Source: Paractinoplanes bogorensis
Lineage (GTDB): Bacteria > Actinomycetota > Actinomycetes > Mycobacteriales > Micromonosporaceae
Reading direction: 5' to 3'
Assembly (NCBI RefSeq): GCF_018829635.1
Contig: NZ_JAHKKG010000004.1
Location: 372,001-436,000, forward strand
DNA length: 64,000 nucleotides
The notes under the pieces were generated by a model that saw nothing but the letters and a program-made list of their open reading frames with translations, was not told the origin of the DNA and made no database searches. Positions within the stretch are counted from its first letter, which is position 1, and each line of letters starts with the position of its first letter. Below are positions 53,560 to 62,493 of the stretch, in pieces. A program made the translations under genes and the position numbers.

Positions 53560-53603
53560 GGCGAGAGTTCTACGGATCGGGGCCTAACCCGGTCCGCACA
53601 GCA

Positions 53604-53621
53604 GCTGTCACGCCGCTGTTA
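53604..53621. promoter_or_regulatory. OmpR-type direct repeat between exporter and two-component genes
   Basis: GCTGTCA (53604-53610) and GCTGTTA (53615-53621) repeat at 11-base spacing, the geometry of OmpR/PhoP-type response-regulator sites. CCTAAC (53583-53588) and GTTAGG (53618-53623) form an additional inverted repeat. It lies 26 bases before the kinase start and 45 bases from the ATPase start. Confidence 0.6.
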
Positions 53622-53646
53622 GGTCCGGCCGGGCATGCTGTGTCCC

Positions 53647-54765
53647 ATGGGCGTCCGCATGCGATACACGTTTCTCTACGGGGCGATGTTCTTCTTCTCC
53701 GCTCTGGGTCTGCTGGCCATCACGGCCGGCCTGGGGCTGCGTGACACCCGGCAGTCGGTGCCGGTCGGCAGTGGGCCGATTCAGGAGCAGCTCGCCTCGG
53801 CCGACGCGGCGGCGACCCGCCAGTTCGTCGTGGGTGCCGTGGTCGCCCTGGCCGCCATGCTGCTGGTCTCGCTGGTGATGGGCCGGGCCGTGGCCGACCG
53901 GGTGCTGCGCCCGCTGCGGACGATCACCGCCGCCACCCGTCGCATCACCGCCGACAACCTGCACTCCCGGCTGGCCGTCAAAGGGCCGTCCGACGAGGTG
54001 AAGGATCTGGCCGACACCATCGACGAGTTGCTCGGGCGGCTCGAGGAGTCGTTCGCCGCTCAGCGCCGGTTCGTGGCCGACGCCTCCCACGAGCTGCGTA
54101 CGCCCCTGGCCACCATGCGGGCCTCGCTCGACGTGGCGCTGGCCAAACCCGACCCGGTCCCGGCTCCGCTCGCCGAGCGTCTGCGCGGCTCCCTCGACGA
54201 CATGGATTCCCTGCTCGACGGTCTCCTTCTGCTCGCGCGGGCGCAGCACGGCGCGCTCGACGACCGTGAGGTGATCGACCTCGCCGCGCTGGCGGGCGAA
54301 TCCCTGTCTTCCCGCTCCGCGGCCCTCCAAGCCCTCGCCCCGCGCGTCGCCCTGCCCGCCGAACTGCTCACTCTGGGGAACCCGGTGCTGGTCGCCCGGC
54401 TGGTCGACAACATCATCAACAACGCGGTGACCCACAACGTGCCCGGCGGCGGCATCTGGATCTCGGGGGCCGCCTCCGAGTCGTCGGTAGTGCTGATCGT
54501 CGAGTCCGACGGGCCGGTGCTCTCGGCGTCATCGCTGGCCCGGCTGGGGCGTCCGTTCCAGCGCATCGCCGCCGCCCGCACCGGCCCCGGCACGGGACTG
54601 GGACTGGCCATCGTCGCCGCCGTCACGTCGGCCCACGGCGGCGTTCTCGACCTGACCCCGCGTCCGGCCGGCGGGTTGCGCCTGAGCGTGTCCCTGCCCG
54701 CAGCGGTGGCGACCGGATCGGTTGGGCCCGGCATCCGGCGGCCGGCTGCCGAGGCGCGGTCGTGA
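53647..54765 (+). CDS. Sensor histidine kinase (HisKA/HATPase, HAMP)
   Basis: 372 residues from ATG 53647. Two membrane helices (about 8-29 and 60-80) enclose a short external loop, followed by HAMP (about 80-133), dimerisation helix with H148 in DASHELRTPL, and an ATPase domain with NIINNAVTHN (N box) and TGPGTGLGLAIV (G box). The small sensor loop is of the intramembrane-sensing kind often linked to ABC exporters. Its stop overlaps the response-regulator start (GTGA). Confidence 0.93.
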   Translation: MGVRMRYTFLYGAMFFFSALGLLAITAGLGLRDTRQSVPVGSGPIQEQLASADAAATRQFVVGAVVALAAMLLVSLVMGRAVADRVLRPLRTITAATRRITADNLHSRLAVKGPSDEVKDLADTIDELLGRLEESFAAQRRFVADASHELRTPLATMRASLDVALAKPDPVPAPLAERLRGSLDDMDSLLDGLLLLARAQHGALDDREVIDLAALAGESLSSRSAALQALAPRVALPAELLTLGNPVLVARLVDNIINNAVTHNVPGGGIWISGAASESSVVLIVESDGPVLSASSLARLGRPFQRIAAARTGPGTGLGLAIVAAVTSAHGGVLDLTPRPAGGLRLSVSLPAAVATGSVGPGIRRPAAEARS

Positions 54766-55433
54766 GGGTGCTCGTGGTGGAGGACGCGCCGGCTCTGGCC
54801 GAGGTCGTCGCCGAGGGACTGCGTGATCAGGGAATGGCCGTCGACGTTGCGCTCGACGGGCTCGACGCGGCGGCCAAGCTCGACCACACCGCCTACGAGG
54901 TGATCGTCCTCGACCGCGACCTGCCCGGCCTGCACGGCGACACGCTCTGCCAGATGGTCACGGCTCGCCCGGCCGAGCGGGCGATGGTCCTCATGCTCAC
55001 GGCCTCCGGTTCGGCCGACGACCGGGTGCGGGGCCTCACGCTGGGCGCCGACGACTACCTGGCCAAGCCGTTCCACTTTCCCGAGCTCGTGCTGCGGATC
55101 CGGGCGCTGGCCCGTCGCCGGCCGTCGGCACGTCCGCGCGTGCTGACGGCCGGCGACCTGTCGCTCGACCCGGTGCTGCGGGCGGTCACCCGGGGCGGGG
55201 TGCCGCTGGCGCAGCCGCTTTCGGTGAAGGAGTTCGCGCTGCTGGAGGCGCTGTTGCGGGCGGTGCCCGGCTATCTGAGCGCCGAGGCCCTGCTCGAACA
55301 GGTCTGGGACGAGAACGCCGACCCCTTCACCAACACGGTCGCGGTCACCGTCGGTCGGCTGCGCCGCAAGCTCGGTAATCCCGCGGTCATCACGACGGTT
55401 CCGGGGGTGGGATATCGCATCGGGCTGCCTTGA
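54762..55433 (+). CDS. Response regulator, OmpR/PhoB family
   Basis: 223 residues from GTG 54762. Receiver domain with acidic pair E7 D8, phosphorylated D51 (VLDRDLPG), T82 (MLTASG) and K104 (AKPF); winged-helix effector domain about 125-223 with SVKEFALLEALLR and TNTVAVTVGRLRRKLG. Cognate of the overlapping histidine kinase and likely regulator of the divergent ABC exporter. Confidence 0.95.
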   Translation: MRVLVVEDAPALAEVVAEGLRDQGMAVDVALDGLDAAAKLDHTAYEVIVLDRDLPGLHGDTLCQMVTARPAERAMVLMLTASGSADDRVRGLTLGADDYLAKPFHFPELVLRIRALARRRPSARPRVLTAGDLSLDPVLRAVTRGGVPLAQPLSVKEFALLEALLRAVPGYLSAEALLEQVWDENADPFTNTVAVTVGRLRRKLGNPAVITTVPGVGYRIGLP

Positions 55434-55475
55434 ATGACGCTTCCGGGATGAGTGCCGTCGCGGGCCGGGGCCGGA

Positions 55476-56096
55476 TCAGAGGCCGAAGGCGCCGCCCTCG
55501 ATGAGGATCAGCAGGCCGATGCCGATCAGGACCACGGGTAGCAGGATGTGGCCCCAGCGGCTGAGTGCCTTGGCGATGATCGGGCGGGTGGCGAAGTAGC
55601 GGCCGGCGGCGACCCACACCGCGACCAGGACCAGGAAGACGAGCACGTAGACGCTCATCCCGGCGGCGCCGGCGGTGGCTTCCGCGGTGGCTTCTGCGGC
55701 GGCGAAGACGGGGACGTAGACGCCGATGTTGTCGCCGCCGTTGGCGAACGTCACCGCGGCCACGGCGAGGATTCCGGGGGCTCCGTCGCTCGTCTCGGTC
55801 TCGTCATCGTCGTCGTTGCGGTGCCGCCAGGACTGGATGGCGGCTCTGATGCCCAGGGCCAGCGGGAGCAGGCCGAGATAGGGCACGGCGGCGTCGGGCA
55901 GGAACGTCGCGCCCAGGGCGGCCGCCACCGCGACGGCGAGGATGCCGGCGAAACCCAGGTATTGCCCGAGCAGGACGTTGCGGGTGGTGTGGTGGTGGCC
56001 GGCGCCCTGCGCGAAGAACAGGGCGAGGATCAGGATGTCGTCGATGTTGGTGACGGCGAACAGGGCTGCGGCCTGGCCGATGATGCCCAGGCTCAT
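55476..56096 (-). CDS. CadD-like cadmium resistance/membrane transporter
   Basis: 206 residues with about five to six helices. FAVTNIDDILILALFFAQG at the start and TFANGGDNIGVYVPVFA in the middle carry the conserved Asp/Asn motifs of the CadD family (related to LysE exporters). A cytoplasmic acidic stretch (NDDDDETE) follows helix 3. Start ATG 56096; the longer upstream frame is basic and unlike the family. Role in metal ion efflux is the family assignment; the substrate is untested. Confidence 0.88.
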   Translation of the reverse strand: MSLGIIGQAAALFAVTNIDDILILALFFAQGAGHHHTTRNVLLGQYLGFAGILAVAVAAALGATFLPDAAVPYLGLLPLALGIRAAIQSWRHRNDDDDETETSDGAPGILAVAAVTFANGGDNIGVYVPVFAAAEATAEATAGAAGMSVYVLVFLVLVAVWVAAGRYFATRPIIAKALSRWGHILLPVVLIGIGLLILIEGGAFGL

Positions 56097-56359
56097 GAAC
56101 GGGCCGCCTTCACGGTGCGACCGGAGAGGGCCGCGGCTCTGCCCCGGACAGGGGGAATCGGCGGAGAAATCTGCATGATCAACCTTCTGGTTCCGTTGAT
56201 GAGGGCGCCGTTGCGAGTTCGGCGCGTGCTTGGCCAGGTGCTTGCGAGGCGCTGGCGAGGGCGGTGACGGAGCCGCTGATCGCTCGATGTCCAGGTGGCG
56301 GATCAAGGCGGCGCAAGGGCTGAGGGTGGCGCGAACCGCGCTGGAAGGTTACTTTCCAT

Positions 56360-56377
56360 TTACATCGATCGATGTAA
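56360..56377. promoter_or_regulatory. Perfect 18-bp palindrome between CadD and protease genes
   Basis: TTACATCGATCGATGTAA in the 322-base divergent gap 56097-56418, 41 bases before the protease ATG. AT-rich, perfectly symmetric, likely a repressor operator. No other feature was seen in the gap apart from GC-rich sequence near 56130-56250. Confidence 0.7.
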
Positions 56378-56418
56378 TCCCCGGTTCCTCCCTCTTCCCC
56401 CCAGGAGGCTGATCCCCG

Positions 56419-57669
56419 ATGACAACGATGTCAAAGCGTCGCCGATGGCTGGCAGCGGCAGTGACGGCGGCAACCGTGACGGCTCTAGGCGCAACCCCCG
56501 CCGAGGCGTCCATCCCCTCCCAGGCGTCCATCCCCGCCCAATCCCTCAACTCCAGCCAGGCGTCCATCCCCGCACGAGCGTCCGACTCCAGCCGGGCGTC
56601 CGGTCCCGCTGAAGCGCGGGCCCGGGAGCAGGTGTCCGCGCGGAACGTGGCCGATCTGCTTGCGCCGGCTGATCTGCGCCGGATGGAGAAGCAACGACCC
56701 CTCGTGGCGGCGGCCTCGGCCGTGCGGTGGGAGGTGGAGAAGCGGTCGTACCCGGGCTACGCCGGCATCGTGCTGGGTGAGTCGGACGTTGCGCTGTGGT
56801 GGAAGGGTGCGCTGCCGGCCACGATGCGTGCGGTGGTTGCCCGGGCCTCGCGTAACGCTCCGGTCCGTGTGCACGCCGCCGACTATTCGATGGCCGAGCT
56901 TCGCACCGCGGCGGCGCGGGTGCCGGCTGCGGGCGTACAGGGAATCAAGTTTGCGCCTGACGGCAGTGGGCTGATCGTGTCGGCCGCCAAGGCGAGTCTG
57001 AGCAGGCTGGATGTCGGTGTGCCGGTGTCCGTTGTCGCCGAGGCGAAGCTCGAACCGACCAGCCGGGACGATGACTGGGCGCCGTGGAAGGGTGGCGCGA
57101 CGATCGTGAACACCGATCAGGGCACGGCCTGCACCTCCGGGTTCGGGGTGCGGAACGGGTCGGCCAGTTACATTCTCACGGCGGCGCACTGCGGGCAGGC
57201 CGGGCAGCGGTTCACCGACGGGCGGGGCGAGTTCATCGGCACGGTCGGGCCGCGGCACCAGGACCACGACGTCGAGCTCGTGCCCACGTCCAGCGTCGAC
57301 GGCTATGTGTATGTGGGTACGCCGACCGACAGTGTGGCCGCCCCGGTCGAGGGTTGGGGCTGGACGTTCGTCGGTGAGTATCTGTGCCAGTCCGGCATGA
57401 CCAGCGCCCGCGAGCTGGGCCGGCCGGTCTGCAACCTGAAGGTGCTGTTCTACTACGCCGACCGTGAGGATCTGGTCGAGGCCGAGCAGACCGAGGGTCA
57501 GGCGGCGGCCCGGCCGGGGGACAGCGGAGGCCCGATCTACTCGGTCGCCGCCAGCGGCAAGATCCTGGCCAAGGGCACGACGACCCGTACGGCGGGAGCC
57601 CGGATCGGTTTTCAGGATTACGGCACGGCGTGGCGTGACTTCGGGGGAATCGTGCCGGCCACGCGGTGA
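56419..57669 (+). CDS. Secreted trypsin-like serine protease (S1 family)
   Basis: 416 residues. Signal peptide about 30 residues, then a repetitive segment with three QASIP-type units (about 30-55) and a propeptide. The catalytic triad is visible: H in LTAAHCG (about 256), D in HDVELVP (about 284) and S in RPGDSGGPIY (about 371). Disulfide cysteines flank these. It resembles streptogrisin-like or trypsin-like secreted proteases of actinomycetes. Divergent from CadD across an 18-bp palindrome. Confidence 0.9.
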   Translation: MTTMSKRRRWLAAAVTAATVTALGATPAEASIPSQASIPAQSLNSSQASIPARASDSSRASGPAEARAREQVSARNVADLLAPADLRRMEKQRPLVAAASAVRWEVEKRSYPGYAGIVLGESDVALWWKGALPATMRAVVARASRNAPVRVHAADYSMAELRTAAARVPAAGVQGIKFAPDGSGLIVSAAKASLSRLDVGVPVSVVAEAKLEPTSRDDDWAPWKGGATIVNTDQGTACTSGFGVRNGSASYILTAAHCGQAGQRFTDGRGEFIGTVGPRHQDHDVELVPTSSVDGYVYVGTPTDSVAAPVEGWGWTFVGEYLCQSGMTSARELGRPVCNLKVLFYYADREDLVEAEQTEGQAAARPGDSGGPIYSVAASGKILAKGTTTRTAGARIGFQDYGTAWRDFGGIVPATR

Positions 57670-57685
57670 GTCCTAATATCGGGAC

Positions 57686-58312
57686 GTGACGTTCCGTGGC
57701 TGGCCGAGCGAGGCCCTCGAGTTCTACGAGGGTCTCGCCGCCGACAACTCCAAGACCTACTGGACCGCGCATCAGAGCTTCTACGAGGAGCAGGTGCGGG
57801 CGCCGATGCAGGAGCTTCTGGCCGCGCTCGAACCCGAGTTCGGGGCCGGGAAGATCTTCCGGCCGTATCGGGACGTGCGGTTCAGCAAGGACAAGTCGCC
57901 CTACAAGACGCATCTGGCGGCCTGGCTCGACGAGGGCAACTACATCCAGTTGTCGGCCGACGGGCTGGCCGCCGGGTGCGGCATCTATCAGCTGGAGGGC
58001 GATCAGCTCGAGCGCTATCGGCGGGCCGTCGACGACGAGAAGTCGGGGGCGGCGCTGACCGGGGTCATCGAGCGGATCGAGGGCGACCGGATCGTCGTAC
58101 ACGGGCATGGGTCTCTGAAGACGGCACCACGGGGCTATGCCAAGGACCATCCGCGCGTGGACCTGTTGCGGCACAAGGGAATCACCACGTGGAAGGAGTG
58201 GCAGCCGGCCGCGTGGCTGGGGACGAAGGCGGCGCAGACGCGCATCGTCGAGTTCTTCCGGAAGAGCCGGCCGCTCCAGGAATGGCTCGATGTCCACGTG
58301 GGACGATCCTGA
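57686..58312 (+). CDS. DUF2461 family protein
   Basis: 208 residues from GTG 57686. FRGWPSEALEFYEGLAADN near the start, RPYRDVRFSKDKSPYKTHLA at about 61-80 and GCGIYQLEGDQLERYRRAV are the diagnostic blocks of DUF2461 (TIGR02453). Soluble; function unknown. It follows the protease by 16 bases and precedes the HIT-like gene by 2, so a small operon with the latter is likely. Confidence 0.9.
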   Translation: MTFRGWPSEALEFYEGLAADNSKTYWTAHQSFYEEQVRAPMQELLAALEPEFGAGKIFRPYRDVRFSKDKSPYKTHLAAWLDEGNYIQLSADGLAAGCGIYQLEGDQLERYRRAVDDEKSGAALTGVIERIEGDRIVVHGHGSLKTAPRGYAKDHPRVDLLRHKGITTWKEWQPAAWLGTKAAQTRIVEFFRKSRPLQEWLDVHVGRS

Positions 58313-58314
58313 GC

Positions 58315-58926
58315 ATGGCGTTGACACCGGACGAGTTCTATCGGCACGCGCTGGCCGCGGCGGACGACGAGCAGCGGCTGCCGCCGCCGGCGATGGTCGA
58401 GTGGGAGATCAGCGCGCTCGAACGGGACGGGTTGAAGGTGTCGCGGCTGTGGCCGCCGGTGCTGCCCGAGGCGCCGCGGCAGGGCGACGATCCCGCGGAG
58501 TGCTCGTCGTGCGCCCAGCGGGACACCGGCCTCTGGCTGGACGAACACTGGCGGCTGAGCCGCATCCCGGAGGCGGGCGTCCCCCTGATCCTGATGCTGC
58601 ACCCGCGCGACCACCACGACCTGGAGGATCTGCCGGACGAGCGGGCGGCCGAGCTCGGGGTGCTGACCCGGCACCTGTCGCGGCACATCCAGGCCCTGCC
58701 GGGGGTCACCCGCTCGCACGTCTACCGGTTCGGCGACGGGGCCTCCCACCTGCACTTCTGGTTCGTGGCCAAACCCCAGGGGCAGTCCCAGGTACGCGGC
58801 TCGTGGCTGATGATGTGGGACGACGTGCTGCCCACCTATCCGGAGGACGTGGCCGACGCCGACGCCGCTCTTGTGGTTGACGCGCTCGTGGAGTCGTACG
58901 GGGGAAGCAAAGGTGTGCGGCAGTGA
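58315..58926 (+). CDS. HIT-like (histidine triad-related) protein
   Basis: 203 residues from ATG 58315. It resembles diadenosine-phosphate/HIT-related proteins: a CSSCAQRDTGLWLDEHWRLS region with paired cysteines (about 63-82), PLILMLHPRDHHDLEDLPDE, and the HLHFWFVAKP strand (H-x-H) near residue 148. The full H-x-H-x-H triad is not present, so hydrolase activity is uncertain. Its 3' end overlaps the convergent methyltransferase gene by 91 bases. Confidence 0.75.
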   Translation: MALTPDEFYRHALAAADDEQRLPPPAMVEWEISALERDGLKVSRLWPPVLPEAPRQGDDPAECSSCAQRDTGLWLDEHWRLSRIPEAGVPLILMLHPRDHHDLEDLPDERAAELGVLTRHLSRHIQALPGVTRSHVYRFGDGASHLHFWFVAKPQGQSQVRGSWLMMWDDVLPTYPEDVADADAALVVDALVESYGGSKGVRQ

Positions 58927-59465
58927 TAAACGAGGGCCGGCGGCAGATTGGCCCAGACGGTGCGGCCGACGACCACCTCGTCGAAGTGTGATCGCAGCGA
59001 GCGCAGCAGTCGCCGGGCGGGCGGCGCCCAGCGTGCGTGCACGTACGCGAACGTGGTGAAGGCCCCGCCGGGCTTCAGTGATCGCGCGATCGCCGACAGG
59101 GCGTCGCCCTGCATCGTCGGGGAGAACGCGGCCCACGGCAGTCCGCTGACGACAACGTCAGCGGGCCTCTCGACGAGCGAAGAGAGATCGCGGGCATCGG
59201 CCGCCACGACCTCGACCCCGGGGTGAGCACGTGACAGCCGGGCCGCGAAACGCGGGTTGATCTCGACGGCGACGTGCCGCCCCCGGCCGGCCAGACGCCG
59301 CTGGATCGCCGCGGTGAACGAGCCGGTGCCCGGGCCGAGTTCGACCACGAGCGGATCGCCGGTCCGGGGCACGGGCGCGGTCACCACCTCGGCGAGCGAA
59401 CGACCGCTCGGCGCCACCGCTCCGACGATCAGGGGGCTGCGGGCGAACTCGACCAGAAAAGTCAT
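58836..59465 (-). CDS. Class I SAM-dependent methyltransferase (phospholipid/rRNA-type)
   Basis: 209 residues from ATG 59465. SAM motif VVELGPGTGSFTAAIQRRL at about 40-58, motif II VAVEINPRFA, and the post-motif VVSGLPWAAFSP resemble PmtA-type phospholipid N-methyltransferases (and KsgA-like folds). The last about 30 residues (STSASTTRAASAS...) are low-complexity and encoded antisense to the HIT-like gene, so they may be a read-through tail after loss of an earlier stop. Confidence 0.82.
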   Translation of the reverse strand: MTFLVEFARSPLIVGAVAPSGRSLAEVVTAPVPRTGDPLVVELGPGTGSFTAAIQRRLAGRGRHVAVEINPRFAARLSRAHPGVEVVAADARDLSSLVERPADVVVSGLPWAAFSPTMQGDALSAIARSLKPGGAFTTFAYVHARWAPPARRLLRSLRSHFDEVVVGRTVWANLPPALVYHCRTPLLPPYDSTSASTTRAASASATSSG

Positions 59466-59594
59466 GATCACGACGCTAGGGGCGGCACCACCGGCCGGAC
59501 CTCGTGCGGCCAGGCGCTCCGGCGGCCAGAAGGAGGAGACGGGGCGACCGGTGGCAGGGGCGGACGGCTGCCGCGCCGGACGTATCGTGATCTC

Positions 59595-60719
59595 GTGAGA
59601 GCCGACCTCGGGATCGCCGTCGTGGCCGCCCTGATCGGCGCGGTCACGATCTATCTCGGGGTGCCCAGCGACCGGCCGGTCGAGCAGTGGGTGCTGGTCA
59701 TGGCGTCGGCACTGGCGCTGGTGCTGGTGCGACGGGCCGCTCTGCTGCTGCTCGGCATCGAGGTCGTGCTGGTGGTGGCGACCGACTTCCTGCTCCCGTA
59801 CGGGATGCACATCGCCCCCTTGGCGGCCGGGATCGCGCTCGGCGCCGTCGCCTACCGGCACGGTCGCGCCGTGATCACGATCGGTTTCCTGGTCACGTTC
59901 GCGGCCGTGCTCCTCACCGTCATCCGCAACGACGCCGAGCTGCTCTCCGGCGCCAACGGCGTGATCCGCCTGCTGTCGCTCACCGCGGCCGTCGGGGCGC
60001 CGGTCGCGTTCGGCCGCTACCTGGCCGGTCTGGTCCGGTCGAAGGCCGAGGCCGAGGAACGGGCCAAGGCCGAACGCGAGTCCAGTCGCCTGGCCGAGCG
60101 GGCGCGGATCAGCAACGACGTGCACGACCTGGTCGCCCATCACGTGTCGGCGATCGCCATGCGGGCGGGCTCGGCCCGGTACGCCGCCCGTCAGGGAACC
60201 GCCCCCGAGACGCAACGGCTGGACGAGGCGGCCGTCGCGCTCGACGCCATCCACACCAGCGCCGGCCAGGCCCTGGTCGACCTGCGCGGCATGCTGCACG
60301 TGCTGCGCGACCCGGTCGGCAGCGAGCTTCTGATGAACCCGGAGAAGATGATCAGCGACGCCGTCGACCGTAGCCGCGAGGCCGGCCTGGTCGTCGCGGC
60401 CGGCACCGAGCTGCCCGCCGAGGCCCCGCTCGCGCTGCGGGTCACCGCGGCCCGGGTGGTGCAGGAGGCGCTGACCAACGCGCTGAAACACGCTGGTCCG
60501 GGGGCCGACGTGACGGTGGCTGTCCGTCGCCACGACGGTGACCTGCGGATCGACGTGGCCAACACGCTGCCGGTCCGCTCCGGGGCCGGGCTGCCCGCGT
60601 CGGGGCACGGACTGGCGGGGATGCGGCACCGGGTCGAGATCCTGGGCGGCACGCTCACCGCCGGACCGGTTGCGGACGGATGGCAGGTCGCCGTCACCCT
60701 GCCGCTGGTGGCGTCATGA
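59595..60719 (+). CDS. Sensor histidine kinase, NarL-type (HisKA_3)
   Basis: 374 residues from GTG 59595. Four or five membrane helices (about 5-145) with short loops, then HisKA_3 with H177 in SNDVHDLVAHH, and an ATPase domain (VVQEALTNALKHA, then GHGLAGMRHRVEILGG). Typical actinomycete intramembrane-sensing kinase. Stop overlaps the response-regulator ATG (ATGA). Signal unknown. Confidence 0.93.
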   Translation: MRADLGIAVVAALIGAVTIYLGVPSDRPVEQWVLVMASALALVLVRRAALLLLGIEVVLVVATDFLLPYGMHIAPLAAGIALGAVAYRHGRAVITIGFLVTFAAVLLTVIRNDAELLSGANGVIRLLSLTAAVGAPVAFGRYLAGLVRSKAEAEERAKAERESSRLAERARISNDVHDLVAHHVSAIAMRAGSARYAARQGTAPETQRLDEAAVALDAIHTSAGQALVDLRGMLHVLRDPVGSELLMNPEKMISDAVDRSREAGLVVAAGTELPAEAPLALRVTAARVVQEALTNALKHAGPGADVTVAVRRHDGDLRIDVANTLPVRSGAGLPASGHGLAGMRHRVEILGGTLTAGPVADGWQVAVTLPLVAS

Positions 60720-61384
60720 TCCGGGTGCTGGTGGTCGACGACCAGGAACTCGTCCGGGCCGGGGTGACCCTGCTGCTGCGGACGGCCGGCGAGGACGTGG
60801 TCGGCGAGGCGGCCGACGGGCACGAGGCGGTCCGGCTGGCCGAACGTCTGCAGCCCGACGTGATCCTGATGGACCTGCGCATGCCCCGGGTCGACGGCAT
60901 CGAGGCGACCCGCCGCATCCTGGCCGGCCGGCCAGGCACCCGGGTCGTCATGCTGACCACGTTCGGTGAGGACGACGAGGTCTACGGGGCGTTACGGGCG
61001 GGTGCCGTGGGCTACCTGCTCAAGGACGGCGCGCCCGAAGCCATGATCGATGCCGTACGTCGCGCCGCCCGCGGTGAACCCCTGCTCGCCCCGGCCGTGC
61101 TGGCCCGGGTGGTGGCCCGCGCGCTGAGCGCGCACCGCGAGGACGCCCAGCCCGCGGAACTCAACTCCCTGACGCCGCGCGAGCGGGAGGTGCTGGCCCT
61201 GGTCGGGGCGGGCCGGTCCAACGCCGAGATCGGCGAGGCGCTGCACCTCGGCGTGACCACGGTGAAGTCGCACGTCGCGGCGGTCACCGACAAGCTCGGC
61301 CTGCGCAACCGCGTGCAGGCGGCGGTGATGGCCCACCGGCTCGGCCTGATCGACGACGACTTCCAGCCCGTACGCCCGCACTGA
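60716..61384 (+). CDS. Response regulator, NarL/LuxR family
   Basis: 222 residues. Receiver with D8 D9, phosphorylated D53 (LMDLRMPRVDG), T81 region (LTTFGEDDEV) and K103 (LLKDGAP); LuxR-type HTH about 150-205 (LTPREREVLALVGAGRSNAE, then GVTTVKSHVAAVTDKLGLRN). Partner of the overlapping kinase. No target gene is obvious nearby; the acyltransferase downstream is a candidate. Confidence 0.95.
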   Translation: MIRVLVVDDQELVRAGVTLLLRTAGEDVVGEAADGHEAVRLAERLQPDVILMDLRMPRVDGIEATRRILAGRPGTRVVMLTTFGEDDEVYGALRAGAVGYLLKDGAPEAMIDAVRRAARGEPLLAPAVLARVVARALSAHREDAQPAELNSLTPREREVLALVGAGRSNAEIGEALHLGVTTVKSHVAAVTDKLGLRNRVQAAVMAHRLGLIDDDFQPVRPH

Positions 61385-61456
61385 CAGCCGTCCCACAGCC
61401 GCGGAACAGGGTCGCTACCTAGCGTTACGCGCCTGTCCGCTGTCACAGGAGGTGTC

Positions 61457-62476
61457 GTGGCCGAGCCGCGCGTCCGGGACCGGTACTTCGATCTGCTGCG
61501 TGTGCTGGCGATCGTCCGGGTCTCCGTGTTCCACATGTTCCCGTACGCGCTGCTCGAGCTTGCGTTCCCCTCCATGGGCGTGATGTTCGCGCTGGCCGGC
61601 TCGCTCATGGCCGGCTCACTGGCCCGATCGGGCATTCCCCAGGTCCTGTACGGCCGGATCCGTCGCCTCCTACCCGCCTACTGGGTGCTGGCCGTCCTGG
61701 TCGTGCCGGTCATGTTTCTCGAGGGCTGGGACGAGCGGCCACCCCTGTGGCACCTGCTGACCTGGATCGTCCCGTTCGCCGACCCACCGTCGAGCGGCCT
61801 GGGCGAGCAGGCCGCCGAGGTGTTGTGGTACCTGGTCACGTACCTGTGGCTGGTCCTGCTCTCACCGGTGCTGCTGTGGCTGTACCGCCGGGCCCGACTG
61901 GTCACGATCCTGGTTCCCCTCGTGCTGCTGGCGATGTCGGCCCGCTTCACGATCCCGTCCGAGGCAACCGACGTTCTCATGTACGCGTCCTGCTGGCTGG
62001 TCGGCTTCGCCCACCGCGACGGTTCGCTCCGGCGCGTGCCGGCCTGGCTGGTCACGTTGGCGGCCGTGACCGCCGCCGGTGGGGCTCTCGCTTACGCCCA
62101 CGTCACCCCCGGGACCCTGCAGGACCTTCCTTTCCCGTACGCCGTATATCAGCTCGCCTTCGTCCTGGTGCTGCTCCGCTGGAGCCCGCGCATCACCTGG
62201 TCCCCGGCCCTGTTCTCGCTGATCAACGCCCGCGCCGTGACGGTCTACCTGTGGAACAACGTGGCGATCGCGCTCTGCTTCCCGGTCGGCGACGTGTTCG
62301 AGGCGTGGCGGCTGGGCCAGGCCGGCTACGCCGTGATCGCCCTGGTCCTGCTGGCCAACGCGGTGCTGCTCCTCGGCTGGGTCGAGGACCTGTCCGCCCG
62401 GCGGCGCCCCCGCTTCCTGCCCTGGCCGGTCCCGCCCCGAGGCTCCACCAAATTGAGTGTCGTCGTGGCCGGGTAG
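61457..62476 (+). CDS. Membrane acyltransferase, family 3 (OafA-like)
   Basis: 339 residues from GTG 61457, with AGGAGGT 7 bases upstream. About ten helices. RYFDLLRVLAIVRVSVFHMF at the start holds the conserved Arg/His entry of acyltransferase-3 proteins; GRIRRLLPAYWVLAVLV follows. These enzymes add acetyl groups to sugars or antibiotics at the membrane. It is not in a recognisable polysaccharide cluster. Confidence 0.85.
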   Translation: MAEPRVRDRYFDLLRVLAIVRVSVFHMFPYALLELAFPSMGVMFALAGSLMAGSLARSGIPQVLYGRIRRLLPAYWVLAVLVVPVMFLEGWDERPPLWHLLTWIVPFADPPSSGLGEQAAEVLWYLVTYLWLVLLSPVLLWLYRRARLVTILVPLVLLAMSARFTIPSEATDVLMYASCWLVGFAHRDGSLRRVPAWLVTLAAVTAAGGALAYAHVTPGTLQDLPFPYAVYQLAFVLVLLRWSPRITWSPALFSLINARAVTVYLWNNVAIALCFPVGDVFEAWRLGQAGYAVIALVLLANAVLLLGWVEDLSARRRPRFLPWPVPPRGSTKLSVVVAG

Positions 62477-62493
62477 CGGGCTATAAACCAGCG

